30,338 nt of DNA from Saccoglossus kowalevskii (Eukaryota > Hemichordata > Enteropneusta > Harrimaniidae), in NCBI RefSeq assembly GCF_000003605.2, contig NW_003155741.1, positions 264,583-294,920 on the forward strand, in the 5' to 3' direction. Under the pieces are notes generated by a model. It did no database searches, was not told the DNA's origin, and saw only the letters and a list, made by a program, of their open reading frames with translations. Position 1 is the stretch's first letter. Every line of letters begins with the position of its first letter. Shown one piece after another: positions 20,071-30,290 of this stretch. The position numbers and the translations under genes were made by a program.

Positions 20071-20366
20071 ATTTGAATGGACTAGCTGCTGCCACACATG
20101 GAACTCAAGTTGATGGATTCGCATTTGTTTTCAAGTATACCCGATCCTTCCCTGATGGATTTGTGTCACTGACTTGACGGTGGAATGTTGCCAAGAACCT
20201 ACCAAAGAAACAGGGGTTTACATGTATGAACGATGACATCAGTTTATTAAAACTTAGGAGATTAACATTTGTCTTGTTCTTGCTAGTTATTCAAGGTCTT
20301 CAGTTGGTCTGCTATTTGTACATTGTTACGATTTCTCAAATTTGTCAAGCGTTTTAATTTCATGTA

Positions 20367-20372
20367 AATAAA
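20367..20372 (+). terminator. Likely poly(A) signal of the RhoGAP gene
   Basis: An AATAAA hexamer 388 nt after the stop codon, followed within about 10 nt by GT-rich sequence ('cagtgtatgttacatgtaat'), as expected for a cleavage and polyadenylation site. Confidence 0.5.
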
Positions 20373-22545
20373 CAGTGTATGTTACATGTAATGTATACGT
20401 CATATGGGACCAATGTCAAAGACACTCTGACGGACACTTCACTGGCTGAATACCTCGATATACATACAGATTGTACAGTTACAGCAGTCAACATGGTAAC
20501 ATGACGCATACATTTATTGGCATTGAATATGGTAATTAGTTAAAACCAGTTCCATCTGACTGTCATCAATATCGAAGTTTTCGAATTTAAAAGACTTATG
20601 TATCTTTTGAATTGATCTTTTTGACTACATTAACAGCAAGTATAACAACTCACTGTCTACCTTATTTTGAGTGAGATATATGTAGGCTGTCCATCATAGC
20701 CATGTAATCAGTAGGCACTTGTGGCAGCTGTAAGCATGGGGTCATTTTTCATACGGGTCCCATGCGACTTATAGATGCGTAAAAAGCGCTCACTGTGCAA
20801 TGCTTCTATTACAAGATAAAATTATCAATAATCTCTTGATTGGCTTTGTAAATAGGCCTTGTAAAATACACACATGACTTTTGATAGAAAACCTCAACTT
20901 TTAGAGTTGTCGTGTTAGCTATACACTTTGATGTGCAGGCAGTAGATGCTGCACTGTTGACTGACAATGTGGTCTATACCCTGGTAACTTGTATCCAGCG
21001 TATTCAATCTATAAATGATGAACAATGTATTCATGTCATCCCTATGATTGAGTGAATCCAATTTTAGTTATTTGAAGGATTATAAACCATTCCAGTTGTT
21101 TGTTCACTTTATCTTACAGACTCTCGATTTAATCTTTTTGCTACATTTACTACTATTGTGAATTTCCATAAAGAACACAAAGAAATTCCTCTTACTATTG
21201 TCGTATTTCCATCAAATACATAGACTTGAGCAGTGTCTAATTATCAAAATTAAGAAATGGGAGACAGGATTGCATTTAAATATGGTTGAAGTACAAGTGT
21301 TACTATTCTATTTTATGGTTTCAAGATGTGTGTATGCGCATTAGTTTACTTGTAGATTTTCTTTATTGTATATCAAAATGACTATTTTTGCACACGTTTC
21401 CAAATATCTATTTTCTTAGAGTGCACTTGATATATGCACGTAGTCACACAGAGGTCCAATGTACAGCAAACTTCAGCTTATTTTCCCCCCCTATACTAGT
21501 ATATAGAGGTGTCTTCCAGAATCTGGATAAACGTGTGCACTGCCTTTATAGGGGTTCTTATTTGAGGGGGGTGGGGCTTATATTTTTTCTGAGACAAATT
21601 TAGTTTCAGACTCCATCTTATTATAAAAGTGCCTATATCTCTCGCAAAATGTTAGAATGCATTTACAAAGTTTAAAATAATTTGTTTGAAAGGAAGTCAT
21701 TGAATTATACCAAACTGCCATTCTGGAACAAAACTTGGGTTTATGTCTCTATGGGTGTTTGGATGGTGGTAGTTTGCATGGTCATTCACTGCTTAGGAGG
21801 ACAGGGAATCACAACTGTGCAATTGTCAGGATGTCAATGAACTTCTGCATTGTATTTCTTAAAAAAAAAATATATAATTTACTTTCGGCCAAGAACAATA
21901 CTTATATGAATGTATTTCTCAAACAAGGCCATCCAACAATAACCAGTTTTTAAAAAGCATGCTTTAGATGGGCATTTCAATTTGTGCCTCCAATGGATGT
22001 ACATGTATTATTATTTTTTAATTTTGTGTATAATACTAAAAATTTTGGGTTCGTTATGTTTACCAGTTGATACATTTTAAAGAAGCTCGTTTTTTGTTTG
22101 GACTTGATACTAAGTGATATATTGGTTGTATATTCCAGGAACGTATCTGTCAAAGAATTAAAAATAAGGTTTTAACAAACTTTCAACTCTTGTTTTTCCT
22201 CTTCTGTATGAAAGTGTGGTTCTATCCAAATCTGCTTTTTTGAACAAAATAGCTACTACTTCATCACATTTTATTGAATTGAAAAATAAATGGCCGTCAA
22301 ATTGCATCAAATCAAACAACTGATTGACATGTATGTTTTGAAAAATTGTTTTGGCAGAACCGATTCAAAAATACAATCGTCCCCGTTTGCACCAAGTCAG
22401 CATGTTCAAATACTGTCAATGGTCACTTTAAAATCACAAAATAAAATTTCTAGTTCATACCAAGTTTCAATAAAATCAAGTATTTGATATTCCCAGAAAA
22501 TACCATAGATTTGATTTATTAGACAAATTCAAATTTATTCTCCAG
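20373..22545. other. Intergenic or 3' region, no gene recognised
   Basis: 2.2 kb of AT-rich sequence. Short ORFs (21388-21603, 21735-21953, 22290-22487) show no family signature. Part may belong to a longer 3' untranslated region or to an intron leading to the exon-like segment at 22546. Confidence 0.5.
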
Positions 22546-22634
22546 ACATAGAACCTGCTAAGGACTTACAGATTTACGATAGCATGATGCCTGAAGCGCC
22601 CTCTACCTACCAGATGAGGCCAGGCAGTTTCTGA
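22546..22634 (+). CDS. Exon-like coding tail of unknown gene (possible alternative 3' exon)
   Basis: After an acceptor-like 'tttattctccag', a phase-1 frame reads 28 residues to TGA at 22632-22634. The residues include P-A-K-D-L-Q-I-Y-D-S-M-M, P-S-T-Y-Q-M and R-P-G-S-F. The segment is markedly less AT-rich than its flanks and protein-like in composition. I do not recognise the product. Upstream RhoGAP exons that end in phase 1 (for example 18389-18523) could join to it in frame, so it may be an alternative C-terminus or belong to another gene. The support is composition, frame and acceptor only. Confidence 0.35.
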
Positions 22635-23017
22635 ATATCAGTCAAAGGTAGAGTTAAGAGACAGACTGTAAGACACTTTATTTTCTGCTGTCTGGTGTTC
22701 ATAAATATAGAGATATAGACGGTGTGTTACTGATTATTCAACTTATTGAACCAAAAATCGGTTTTTTGTTGCATCATTCTTTACAAAAAGAATGACACCC
22801 AAATCTTGTGGCGAGAAAAGCACCCATTGACAACAACACTCTGCTTTATGGGTATCTGCTGCAAGACAAAATCCATCACTTTTGACACGCAGATTGAAAT
22901 TTGTTCGTCACTCAAACCTTGTCTGTTTTTTTGCCCTCCACTATCAGTGGAGAAGGCGGATTACAAGATTCTGCCTCCTTTAACATTGAAACTGATACAT
23001 GGACATCATAGATGTTA

Positions 23018-23023
23018 AATAAA
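23018..23023 (+). terminator. Plus-strand AATAAA facing the WDR12 poly(A) signal
   Basis: A plus-strand AATAAA 384 nt downstream of the TGA at 22634. It lies seven bases from the WDR12 signal on the other strand, so convergent transcripts may end at the same place. Confidence 0.35.
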
Positions 23024-23029
23024 ATCGCA

Positions 23030-23035
23030 TTTATT
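23030..23035 (-). terminator. Likely poly(A) signal of WDR12
   Basis: AATAAA on the minus strand, 38 nt past the WDR12 stop codon, giving a very short 3' untranslated region. Followed by T-rich then TG-containing sequence on that strand. Confidence 0.6.
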
Positions 23036-23072
23036 TTTTATATATTTAAATAACACAATTAGAAAAGTTTCA

Positions 23073-23147
23073 TTATTCTTTGAGTGGTTCAATGCTAGAC
23101 GCTTGGAATGCATGAATACAGTTATCAACACCACCACACAGCAATAC
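23073..23147 (-). CDS. WDR12: WDR12 terminal exon
   Basis: Acceptor on the minus strand ...tttatttcag; phase 0 entry; 24 codons and TAA. It encodes V-L-L-C-G-G-V-D-N, the last WD strand, and a short tail ending P-L-K-E. Other-frame ORFs here on both strands are shadows. Confidence 0.9.
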   Translation of the reverse strand, partial: VLLCGGVDNCIHAFQASSIEPLKE

Positions 23148-26100
23148 CTGAAATAAATAAAGTATGGGTAGATATTTACAACTACGAAAATAAAAAAAAG
23201 ACGATGTTTGCCACTGCAACAAAATATCACTCGACTACCCCTCTTACAAATGTTTTTCAATACCGTCAACAATTTGAGAACCTATTACTATCCGACAATT
23301 TTATAACTTACCTCTGGTATTGACCAATCAACAGAAAGTACTCTATCGTCCAATCCTGACATATTATAAAGTGGTGCCCTGGGACTGAAAATGACAAAAG
23401 ATATAACCATTGTTATTAGCTATGTTTTATTTTCATTTATTTTGCCAATAAGCAAATGCGGCAGTTAATATTTGAATATGAATAGAAATGATATTGAAAT
23501 GGTAAATAGGAATATACTTGTTATAAGGAAACAAGCCTCATATAAGTATTCTCCCCCCTCCCCATGGGTGAACACTGCATTCTTGAATAGACATGTCATT
23601 TACAACAAATTACATCAATTCAGCCACAACTTTGCAGTTGAATCAAAGCATATACATTGTATTGTACTGTAAATTAATTAATTATTCACTGGGTTTTATC
23701 AGTGTTTTAGATGGCGGACAGAATTTTTGAAAAAAAATTGTAAACTTCTCACCTTCTTGTATCCCACAATTTCAAAGTCTTGTCATACGACCCTGATATC
23801 AGTTGATACTGACTATCAGGTGACCAGCACACGGAAGTCACCCAACCAGAATGATTTGTTAAGGAATGCTTTACGACTGCACCATCTGCATACAATGTAA
23901 CAACAGAGAAATATGAGCACATATTTGTGTTAACAGAATATTTTATGGAGATGCAATAAAGGTGATTCTTTTGTCATACACATATATTATTATCAGAACA
24001 CTTTATAACCCAAAGGCGTCATTGTCAACTTTGGGCACAATCCCAAAAATATTGCTGAAATCTTGATTTAAATTGACATCCATTTTCTGTATTATTCTAA
24101 ATTTTGTAAAATGGGTAAAAAAAAATTGTTGAATTTTTGGCAGGAAAAATGTCTGGCAGTCATAGGGTTAACAACATAGCAAGTACAGAAGACACTATGG
24201 ATGAATCAAACTTGTGGGTTGGCCATGAAAATCTCTGAAAGAGAAATGGTAGAAGAAATATCCAGATTTTTGTTTGTGTTGTTTAGATTTGAAGTAGATT
24301 TATTTTTTCAGGAGAATGTGTACAAAGTCTATCAGGCTAAAAACAATAGGTGATCAAAGTCTAAGACCAAATAGTTCAGATCAAAGTGTGTGCTTACACA
24401 CATATAAGAAAAAAAGTACCTTTTTTTTTTAAAGTTTGTTAAAATACATTTTTCATATCGCATAATACAATTTTTCATCACATATCAAATTTAATTTCTA
24501 AAAAAAATCAGCGATAGTGAATAATTATACTACAGACATTTATTGTATGTGACATGGAGGGATACCAAAACTACTTATCTGTTATTAGGTTGCATTGTCA
24601 AATAGTTTATAACTATGATACCACGACAACACCAAACACACCAACAAGAAACAAATCATAACAGGCAAAAACTTCTTGTAAGTATATCTACTATTTTATT
24701 TGATTCCAATATTAATTTGTTTATTAATTGAATCCCCGCTTTTTGCCTCAATTGATATTGATCACCAAAAACAATGACTTATAGTTAACAAATTCGCTGA
24801 GTTTCACAAAATTCCATTTGAACAAAGACTTCTATTGTAATGTACACATACATTTCATTTCATTAGATTTTACTTATCAGCAATCAAAAACCTGGTTAAT
24901 AAGTAATGGTATTTGACTGACATGACAACGAACAAGTATCCAGTGTGTGTGTGGGTGTGAATACAACAGAAAAAGATTTATAAAATAAAGTTGAAATGGT
25001 AAAATTTTTACAAGAGGTCAAAGCAGGACAGTGTTGCGTGAAATTTGACGTTGTGGAAAGTTGAAAAGCAAACTATACAAAACATCACAATGAATGATGG
25101 ATGATGCCAACATGTTCAAAGGTTATAATCCGATAAATTACTTGTTGTAAAATGATGTAAATTTGGGAAAGGGGCTTTTACTCGAGACAGGGGTTTATAC
25201 TCTGACAACTACGGTATTAGAACAAATACAGTAGACAAAGTTAAAAGCAAAAACAGTCATGTAATAAAGGAGGTACGAGGAGATCGAAGCAAATCTTGTT
25301 TTTTAATGCATGTAGATACTGTTAGCCAATAAAACGACAATATTGCTTATTTGGTAGACCATCCATTATTGCAATAAAAGTAAATGACACAGCAAAACAC
25401 TTCCATAACTAGCATTATTAGATACTAATCATTATTATACATCTGTCATCGTAATTTTGCGGTATTGTACTGGCTATTTTCATCCTACCCTATTAGGAAA
25501 CGCAAATTCCAAATATGGAACGATTACGTGCGTGTCCTCTAGTAGTAAAAACAAACATGGCTGTCACCAGGGTTTGACTGGACTCCACACAAAGAAGTTT
25601 GCTAAATCGTTTTAGATTTCAGCATTCCCATGGTGTACCCTTGGGAGGAAAAGATGTATAATAATAAGCTTATTACAAGGATACTGCAAAGTATGTACTC
25701 AGACAGTATGTGGTCGCATCGGTCGATACTCGTGCTGCACTGCTTTTGTGCGAACTTTGCAGTATCCTCGCAATAACCTTATATTATAACTCAAAAAAAC
25801 CTAATAATTTATTTTCGTTCCTGGGAATAAATACGATGATTAAATATGTTAATAAAAACAAATTTTATTATAGCTGTATAATGGCAAGTAAAATGACTGA
25901 AGTAACGACTTATGAAGAACTGTGTCGTGGTGAGAAGGGATATGGCTTTAAACTGATTGATCTTAAGAAAAAAGAGCCAAAACTACCAGAAAACATCACC
26001 AACCTATCACAGCATGTCAGGAAACTAGAAAAACATATAACAAGCATAATAAACGACATAGAAGATAAATCAGGCAAAATTATAATAAAGTTTACAATTG

Positions 26101-28979
26101 GAAAAACTCTGGCCTGTCCAGAAAAAAAAAAAAAATTTGATCATACGGATTTTACAACCTGGGATTTAAACGAAGGTGTAAAGAATAGATGGACGAATAC
26201 ATACAAACATGACTATGACGGACTGATCGCCCTGGCAGCGATTACAGAACAACAACTACCAGATGATTCAACTGGAGGAATGTTTCCAGAGTGGAAGAGG
26301 GACAAGCACCAGCACTATGCTGTAGTACTTGAACAACAACTGATACACCATTATCTTTTTGAACAGCCTGATGAACGCCTTGGCAACAAATCCCTGGATC
26401 CAGGGAGAATTGCAAAAAATGAAAATGTAATTGCTGGTGTTGTTTATATGGCGTACAAATTAGGAGGAAAAAAAGGTGTGAAAACGTCACGAGCAGATCA
26501 ACAAATGGAGGATGTCACGAAAGGAATTAACACAGTTACTTTATGAGAGCGATCTAAAAAAAGACATCATAAAACCTAATCCAACTACAACATTCAAACT
26601 GATCACTGATGTTTAAAATTTGTCAACTGATAGCCAAGAAAAGAAAAAAACGAAGAACATGAAAATTAACCACACAAATAATACATGTATATCTACTATA
26701 ACACTAAACTCAAAGTGTAATAAGGTAACCATAAAATCAATGCCAATTGAGATTTTTGATCAAATAACAGATGAATGGACGGTTAAAAACTATTATATCT
26801 ATATCATATATATTTTACACAGAAAATACTCGTGTTCCCTATATACAACTGTAATACTACATGTACTGTATTAATCTAATCGTCTCTTATAGAATATAAA
26901 ATAAATGAATTGTATAAAAGTTCCAAAAAGATAACAGTACATATAACAACATATCTAAGCAGAATTTTGGCAAGTTAAAATACAAGCCAACGTGTTTCTC
27001 AATCAATACTATCTATACTGTATTAATCTCAATGTCCCTAAATACAAGCCAACATGTTCCTAAATCAATACTACCTATACTATATTAATCACAATGTCCC
27101 TTATAAAATAATAAAACATGAATTGTAAAAAAGTTCAAAAATAATAACCAAGTAATATATGAGCAAAATAAAATACCAACCAGATTTTAAAATGCAGCAG
27201 ACACTGCACTTGTCACTTTTTGAATTTATACTCGTAACAATATATCAGTTTACTACACTTATCGAATTGAGAGATCTTGAAGAGTATATTACTAACACCT
27301 AGTTCTGATCATCAGCAATTAAATGTCCTTATTCTGTCCACTTATTCCTACGTCTTAAATGTTTATTTCAGTCAAGAGTTTGAATAAAAAAAAACTGTTC
27401 CAGTTATTGTAACCACAAGAAAAAGTTTTTCAACAGAATCAATAACAAGAGCAGAAATTCACCCCATATGACCGTGACCTTCATTTATGGTAATAAGGTG
27501 AAAAAGATAAATAAAAATAATAAAAGTTTTCCCAGTGTGTGATATGTATTAAACCGCCGACAAAATGTGTAAACAATGAATATTGCAACTTTTCAGTTAT
27601 TTGTTAAATTAATTAATTTTAATTAACAGTTTTAAGTATACTTGTAACCATAATTCTAGTATTTGGAATATAAATGAATCTAACAACCTCAAGCATAATC
27701 ATGAGGTGGTTATAATGCAAATCAAGAGTGGTTTACTTACAGTATATTGTTCTGAGAAAAATTAATTCACAAATAATTTCATCAGGAAAAGGCTAAAATG
27801 GTATCACTATATTTGTTTTCCATTAACTCTACAAAACCCAACTTTTTTTCTGTGCATAATTTTTCAAAGATACACAATTTTTTTTAAATGTTGCACCTAC
27901 ATAAAGGTGGGAAAAAATCACAATTATGTACATATATTATAAATATATATTTTATCAATAGAAATAAAAAAATGACACAAAGAGACTAATTTTAAAAAAA
28001 TACAATTTTACGCAATATGTTTATACGAATAACCATATATTGTTTATAAATAATGTATATTTCACAAGACTATATTAATTGTATCAGACTTAACTTGAAT
28101 TGTAAATAAATTATAATTAAATATGCACAAGATTTTAAAGATAAAAGTAATAAAGACAAGCAAAATTTATTCATGAAATGTACATTTTTTTTTCTTTTTT
28201 GATGTTTTAATAAAATTTAATACAATAAATTAGTATTAATTCAAATTAATATTGTGGAACCAATAACTTGAAGGTGGAGACTAATGGAAGGCAATAATTT
28301 ATCAACAGTTTTCATATGGTTATAAACATACACATGCCACAAATCCGATGTTAACTGTTTATGTGAGATAAGTATGGAGTCAACAAACCCATGTGTTTAT
28401 ACTTATATACCGTATAATTATTTAAAATCCCAACTCCATTTCATTCCATGAAGTATCACTCAGCTTATGACTACTAGTATTTGTGTTTGGTTGACATATT
28501 TTCTTCTCTCCATGATCTACCGGTAATGTTATTAATCTACCAAATATAAAAGGTCATTGTTGTATTCCTCTGACTTTATAATAGTTACCTCATTAATTTC
28601 AACGAAACTTTTACAATAAAGAAACCGAAATTCATATATTATTGGGAAGGTACTGGATATAGATTTGCTTGTAATAAATTGTGTACTTTTCATTTGTTGC
28701 AACATGGTTGTTTTACAATTATATTATGGCAGTCAATTAGTTTACTCGATCCTAATCATTTCTGTCCCAAACTTTGCCAGATAAGAGTTAAATCTGATTC
28801 AACCTCTACTGGGAATTGACGTTTAATTATGATGCTATATTTGGAAATTATTGCTGTAAAGTTGTATATTTACCTTGTGTTCTTGGATCCCATAATCTGA
28901 CATGCCTATCGACACTGCCTGAAGCCAGTAAATTGGACAACGGTGAAAACGATATGCTTAGAAATGCCTTGTTACCAGT
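23073..28979 (-). CDS. WDR12: WDR12, WD40 ribosome-biogenesis protein, 3' part of gene
   Basis: Four exons in transcription order: 28979-28874, 23885-23753, 23384-23312, 23147-23073. All borders are AG/GT on the minus strand and phases agree, giving 387 nt: 128 residues plus stop, the last WD40 blades. Recognisable blocks are [17 protein letters not shown], then H-S-G-W-V-T-S-V, then [17 protein letters not shown], then A-P-L-Y-N-M, V-L-S-V-D-W and L-L-C-G-G-V-D-N. These agree with animal WDR12/Ytm1. The family works in the nucleolus with PES1 and BOP1 (PeBoW complex) in maturing the 60S subunit and its 5.8S/28S rRNAs. Vertebrate WDR12 is about 420 residues, so roughly two thirds, including the N-terminal ubiquitin-like domain, lies right of the window. 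Confidence 0.93.
23312..23384 (-). CDS. WDR12: WDR12 penultimate exon
   Basis: Acceptor ...tcattttcag and donor gtaagt on the minus strand. It completes the codon for Ser in W-D-T-R-S, then encodes [10 protein letters not shown] and D-R-V-L-S-V-D-W. Leaves in phase 0. Confidence 0.92.
23668..23700. mobile_element. Solo end of the short MITE type seen at 9821-9981
   Basis: 'tactgtaaattaatt' followed by 'ttcactgggtttta' resembles one terminus of the 9821-9981 element. No matching opposite end is found nearby, so this is a fragment within a WDR12 intron. Confidence 0.35.
23753..23885 (-). CDS. WDR12: WDR12 internal exon: complete WD40 blade
   Basis: Acceptor ...cattgtatgcag and donor gtgaga on the minus strand; 43 full codons plus two bases at each end. 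It encodes [11 protein letters not shown], then L-I-S-G-S-Y-D-K-T and L-K-L-W-D-T-R, a full WD repeat with its GH-like start and WD end. Confidence 0.94.
23886..25449. other. WDR12 intron, left part; nothing recognised
   Basis: AT-rich sequence with short homopolymers. No exon, RNA gene or clear repeat was recognised. Confidence 0.7.
25450..25790. mobile_element. Palindromic repeat family B, copy 1
   Basis: Aligns with 29132-29420 through 'ttcatcctaccctatta', 'gattacgtgcgt', 'aacatggctgtcaccagggt', 'cattcccatg' and 'gtataataataag'. Its right third is a foldback: 'aaggatactgcaaagt' near 25677 is answered by 'actttgcagtatcct' near 25754, with 'ttattac' and 'caataacctt' extending the arms. It has about 45 bp not present in copy 2. 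The long open frame of the neighbouring nuclease-like gene starts inside this foldback. Confidence 0.7.
25881..26546 (+). CDS. Intronless ORF, possible diverged GIY-YIG-like nuclease, nested in a WDR12 intron
   Basis: A 221-residue ORF on the strand opposite to WDR12. The frame is open from 25710, but the first 57 codons lie largely in repeat family B, so the ATG at 25881 (M-A-S-K-M-T-E) is preferred. Visible features: a charged N-terminal region, [10 protein letters not shown] (residues 67-76), R103 in [14 protein letters not shown] (112-122), L-E-Q-Q-L-I-H-H-Y (150-158) and R-L-G-N-K (166-170). The order T-I-G-K-T, then Arg, then Glu in L-E-x-x-L-I, then Asn resembles GIY-YIG nucleases, but the first GIY strand is not canonical. 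A 14-A run at 26122-26135 sits in the frame, yet the frame stays open on both sides. It may be an element-borne or domesticated gene; function is unproven. Confidence 0.55.
   Translation: MASKMTEVTTYEELCRGEKGYGFKLIDLKKKEPKLPENITNLSQHVRKLEKHITSIINDIEDKSGKIIIKFTIGKTLACPEKKKKFDHTDFTTWDLNEGVKNRWTNTYKHDYDGLIALAAITEQQLPDDSTGGMFPEWKRDKHQHYAVVLEQQLIHHYLFEQPDERLGNKSLDPGRIAKNENVIAGVVYMAYKLGGKKGVKTSRADQQMEDVTKGINTVTL
26547..28873. other. WDR12 intron, right part
   Basis: Very AT-rich. It contains a 62-bp tandem duplication at 26979-27102 and many short A/T runs at 27900-28260. No exon was recognised. The small ORF at 26620-26874 has no family signature. Confidence 0.65.
26979..27102. repeat. 62-bp tandem duplication
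   Basis: Two units, about 26979-27040 and 27041-27102, share 'aatacaagccaac', 'tcaatactat' or 'tcaatactac', 'tatactgtattaatc' or 'tatactatattaatc', and 'caatgtccc'. A further pair of related segments ('tgaattgtataaaagttcc' near 26906, 'tgaattgtaaaaaagttc' near 27120) flanks them. Confidence 0.75.
28874..28979 (-). CDS. WDR12: WDR12 internal exon: WD40 blade
   Basis: Acceptor ...ctgttttcag and donor gtaaat on the minus strand. It starts in phase 0 with [13 protein letters not shown], continues [19 protein letters not shown], and leaves in phase 1. It is the first WDR12 exon in the window; the preceding exon lies beyond 30338. Confidence 0.93.
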
Positions 28980-29131
28980 CTGAAAACAGAAAATTGAATA
29001 TTGACTGTTCTTGTCATCATCACTTTTTGTTTGAGGTAAACTACATCACTAAGTATGATGAGATTATTTTTGTCACATTTTTTTCTTTGAATACATCAGT
29101 CATGTCAACCGTACAGTATATTATTATGCAT
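28980..29131. other. WDR12 intron, start
   Basis: AT-rich intron sequence; nothing recognised. The plus-strand ORF 28943-29179 overlaps the WDR12 exon and is a shadow. Confidence 0.6.
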
Positions 29132-29420
29132 GCCATAATTTGCGGTATTTTACGAGGTAATTTCATCCTACCCTATTAGAAAATGCAAATTTCAAATACA
29201 AAATGATTACGTGCGTAACTGTCCTCTAATAACAAAAACAAACATGGCTGTCACCAGGGTTTGGATTTCGGCATTCCCATGATGTACACTGTATCCTTGG
29301 AAGGAAAAGGTGTATAATAATAAGGTTATTATGAGGATACCCAAAAGTATGCAGTCAGACAGTACACCGTTGCATCGACCTCCATTGCGCTTGTGTCATC
29401 ATAATAACCTCATATTATAG
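29132..29420. mobile_element. Palindromic repeat family B, copy 2
   Basis: Same orientation as the copy at 25450-25790 but shorter. Its foldback arms are 'aaggttattatgaggata' near 29320 and 'catcataataacctcatatt' near 29397. Between the arms lies 'gtatgcagtcagacagtaca', matching 'gtatgtactcagacagtatg' of copy 1. Confidence 0.7.
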
Positions 29421-29749
29421 GATGGAAATCGTATTACTGAATAAACAGGCATGAATCCTATGACTGTTATCTTTTTTTCATTCAATTATTACAAACAGGA
29501 AAAAGTTGCATACTCATAAAGTGACAAGTGACAAATTAAAAAACAGTAGAATTCACCCAGCTATAAAATGTCTTCCTTATTTGGAAAATGTTAAGACACA
29601 TTAGCACATTGCTTTGTTCACATCAGACACAGTAACAATGTGTGACTGAAATAGAATCACCAAGTGCAAATGACAAATCAGACGTGCAATCATTTTGCTG
29701 CCAATTCATGCAGCTATATCTCACTGAATTATTCACGCAGGGAAATATA

Positions 29750-30025
29750 TATTAATAAGGTTATCATGAGAGAATACCAAAAAGTATGCATTCAGGCAGT
29801 ACAGGATTGCATTGATCTCTGTTACTCGTGGGTCAATACGATCACTGTAATGCCTTCATGCATACTTTTTGGCATACTTGTGCTAACTCCATAATAAGTA
29901 CTCAGGCAGTACTTGATCGCAGTGACTTCCAGTACATGTCAGTCAATGCGATCACCGTAATGCTTTTGTAATTATCACGTTAACCTCATAGTACACACTC
30001 ATGCAATACAAGATCGCAAAAAATG
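29750..30025. mobile_element. Palindromic repeat family B, partial copies 3 and 4
   Basis: Two related right-end segments lie in tandem, 110 bp apart ('caggcagtac' at 29793 and 29903). The first has nearly perfect arms, 'taccaaaaagtatgcat' near 29775 and 'atgcatactttttggcata' near 29859. The second carries 'gatcgcagtgactt' and 'caatgcgatcaccgtaatgc' but a weaker fold. The ORF at 29664-29894 is a by-product. Confidence 0.6.
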
Positions 30026-30057
30026 TTTTTTATTATTATACCGTCTCATACAGTACA

Positions 30058-30290
30058 GTTCTCGCGGAAGCTTTGGCTTTTGTGGCATCATTGTCGCCTA
30101 CGCATGGCTTCATTGTCGCCTCAGCATCGCATCATTGTGGCATCAGCTTCGCGTCATTGAAAATTGAAGCTGTGTTCGCCTCGCAATTTTGTGGCATCAT
30201 CGTGGCCTCAGCTTCGCAGTCTCATGGCATCAACATGGCATCAGCTTCAATTTATTGTGACATGAGTATGACCTCATTATTTGCACGCAG
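30058..30290. repeat. Degenerate GC-richer short repeat
   Basis: Variants of 'tcattgtggcatcagcttcg' recur about ten times with irregular spacing ('tcattgtcgcct', 'tcgcatcattgtggcatcag', 'tcatcgtggcctcagcttcg', 'catggcatcaacatggcatc'). No frame stays open throughout, so this is treated as a minisatellite rather than coding sequence. Confidence 0.55.

Noticed and set aside
26242-26490. 82-residue minus-strand ORF
   Set aside because: Antisense shadow of the nuclease-like ORF.
25450-29420. One large transposon bounded by the two direct copies of repeat family B, with the nuclease-like ORF as its cargo
   Set aside because: A genuine in-phase WDR12 exon (28874-28979) lies between the two copies, so they are more likely separate insertions.
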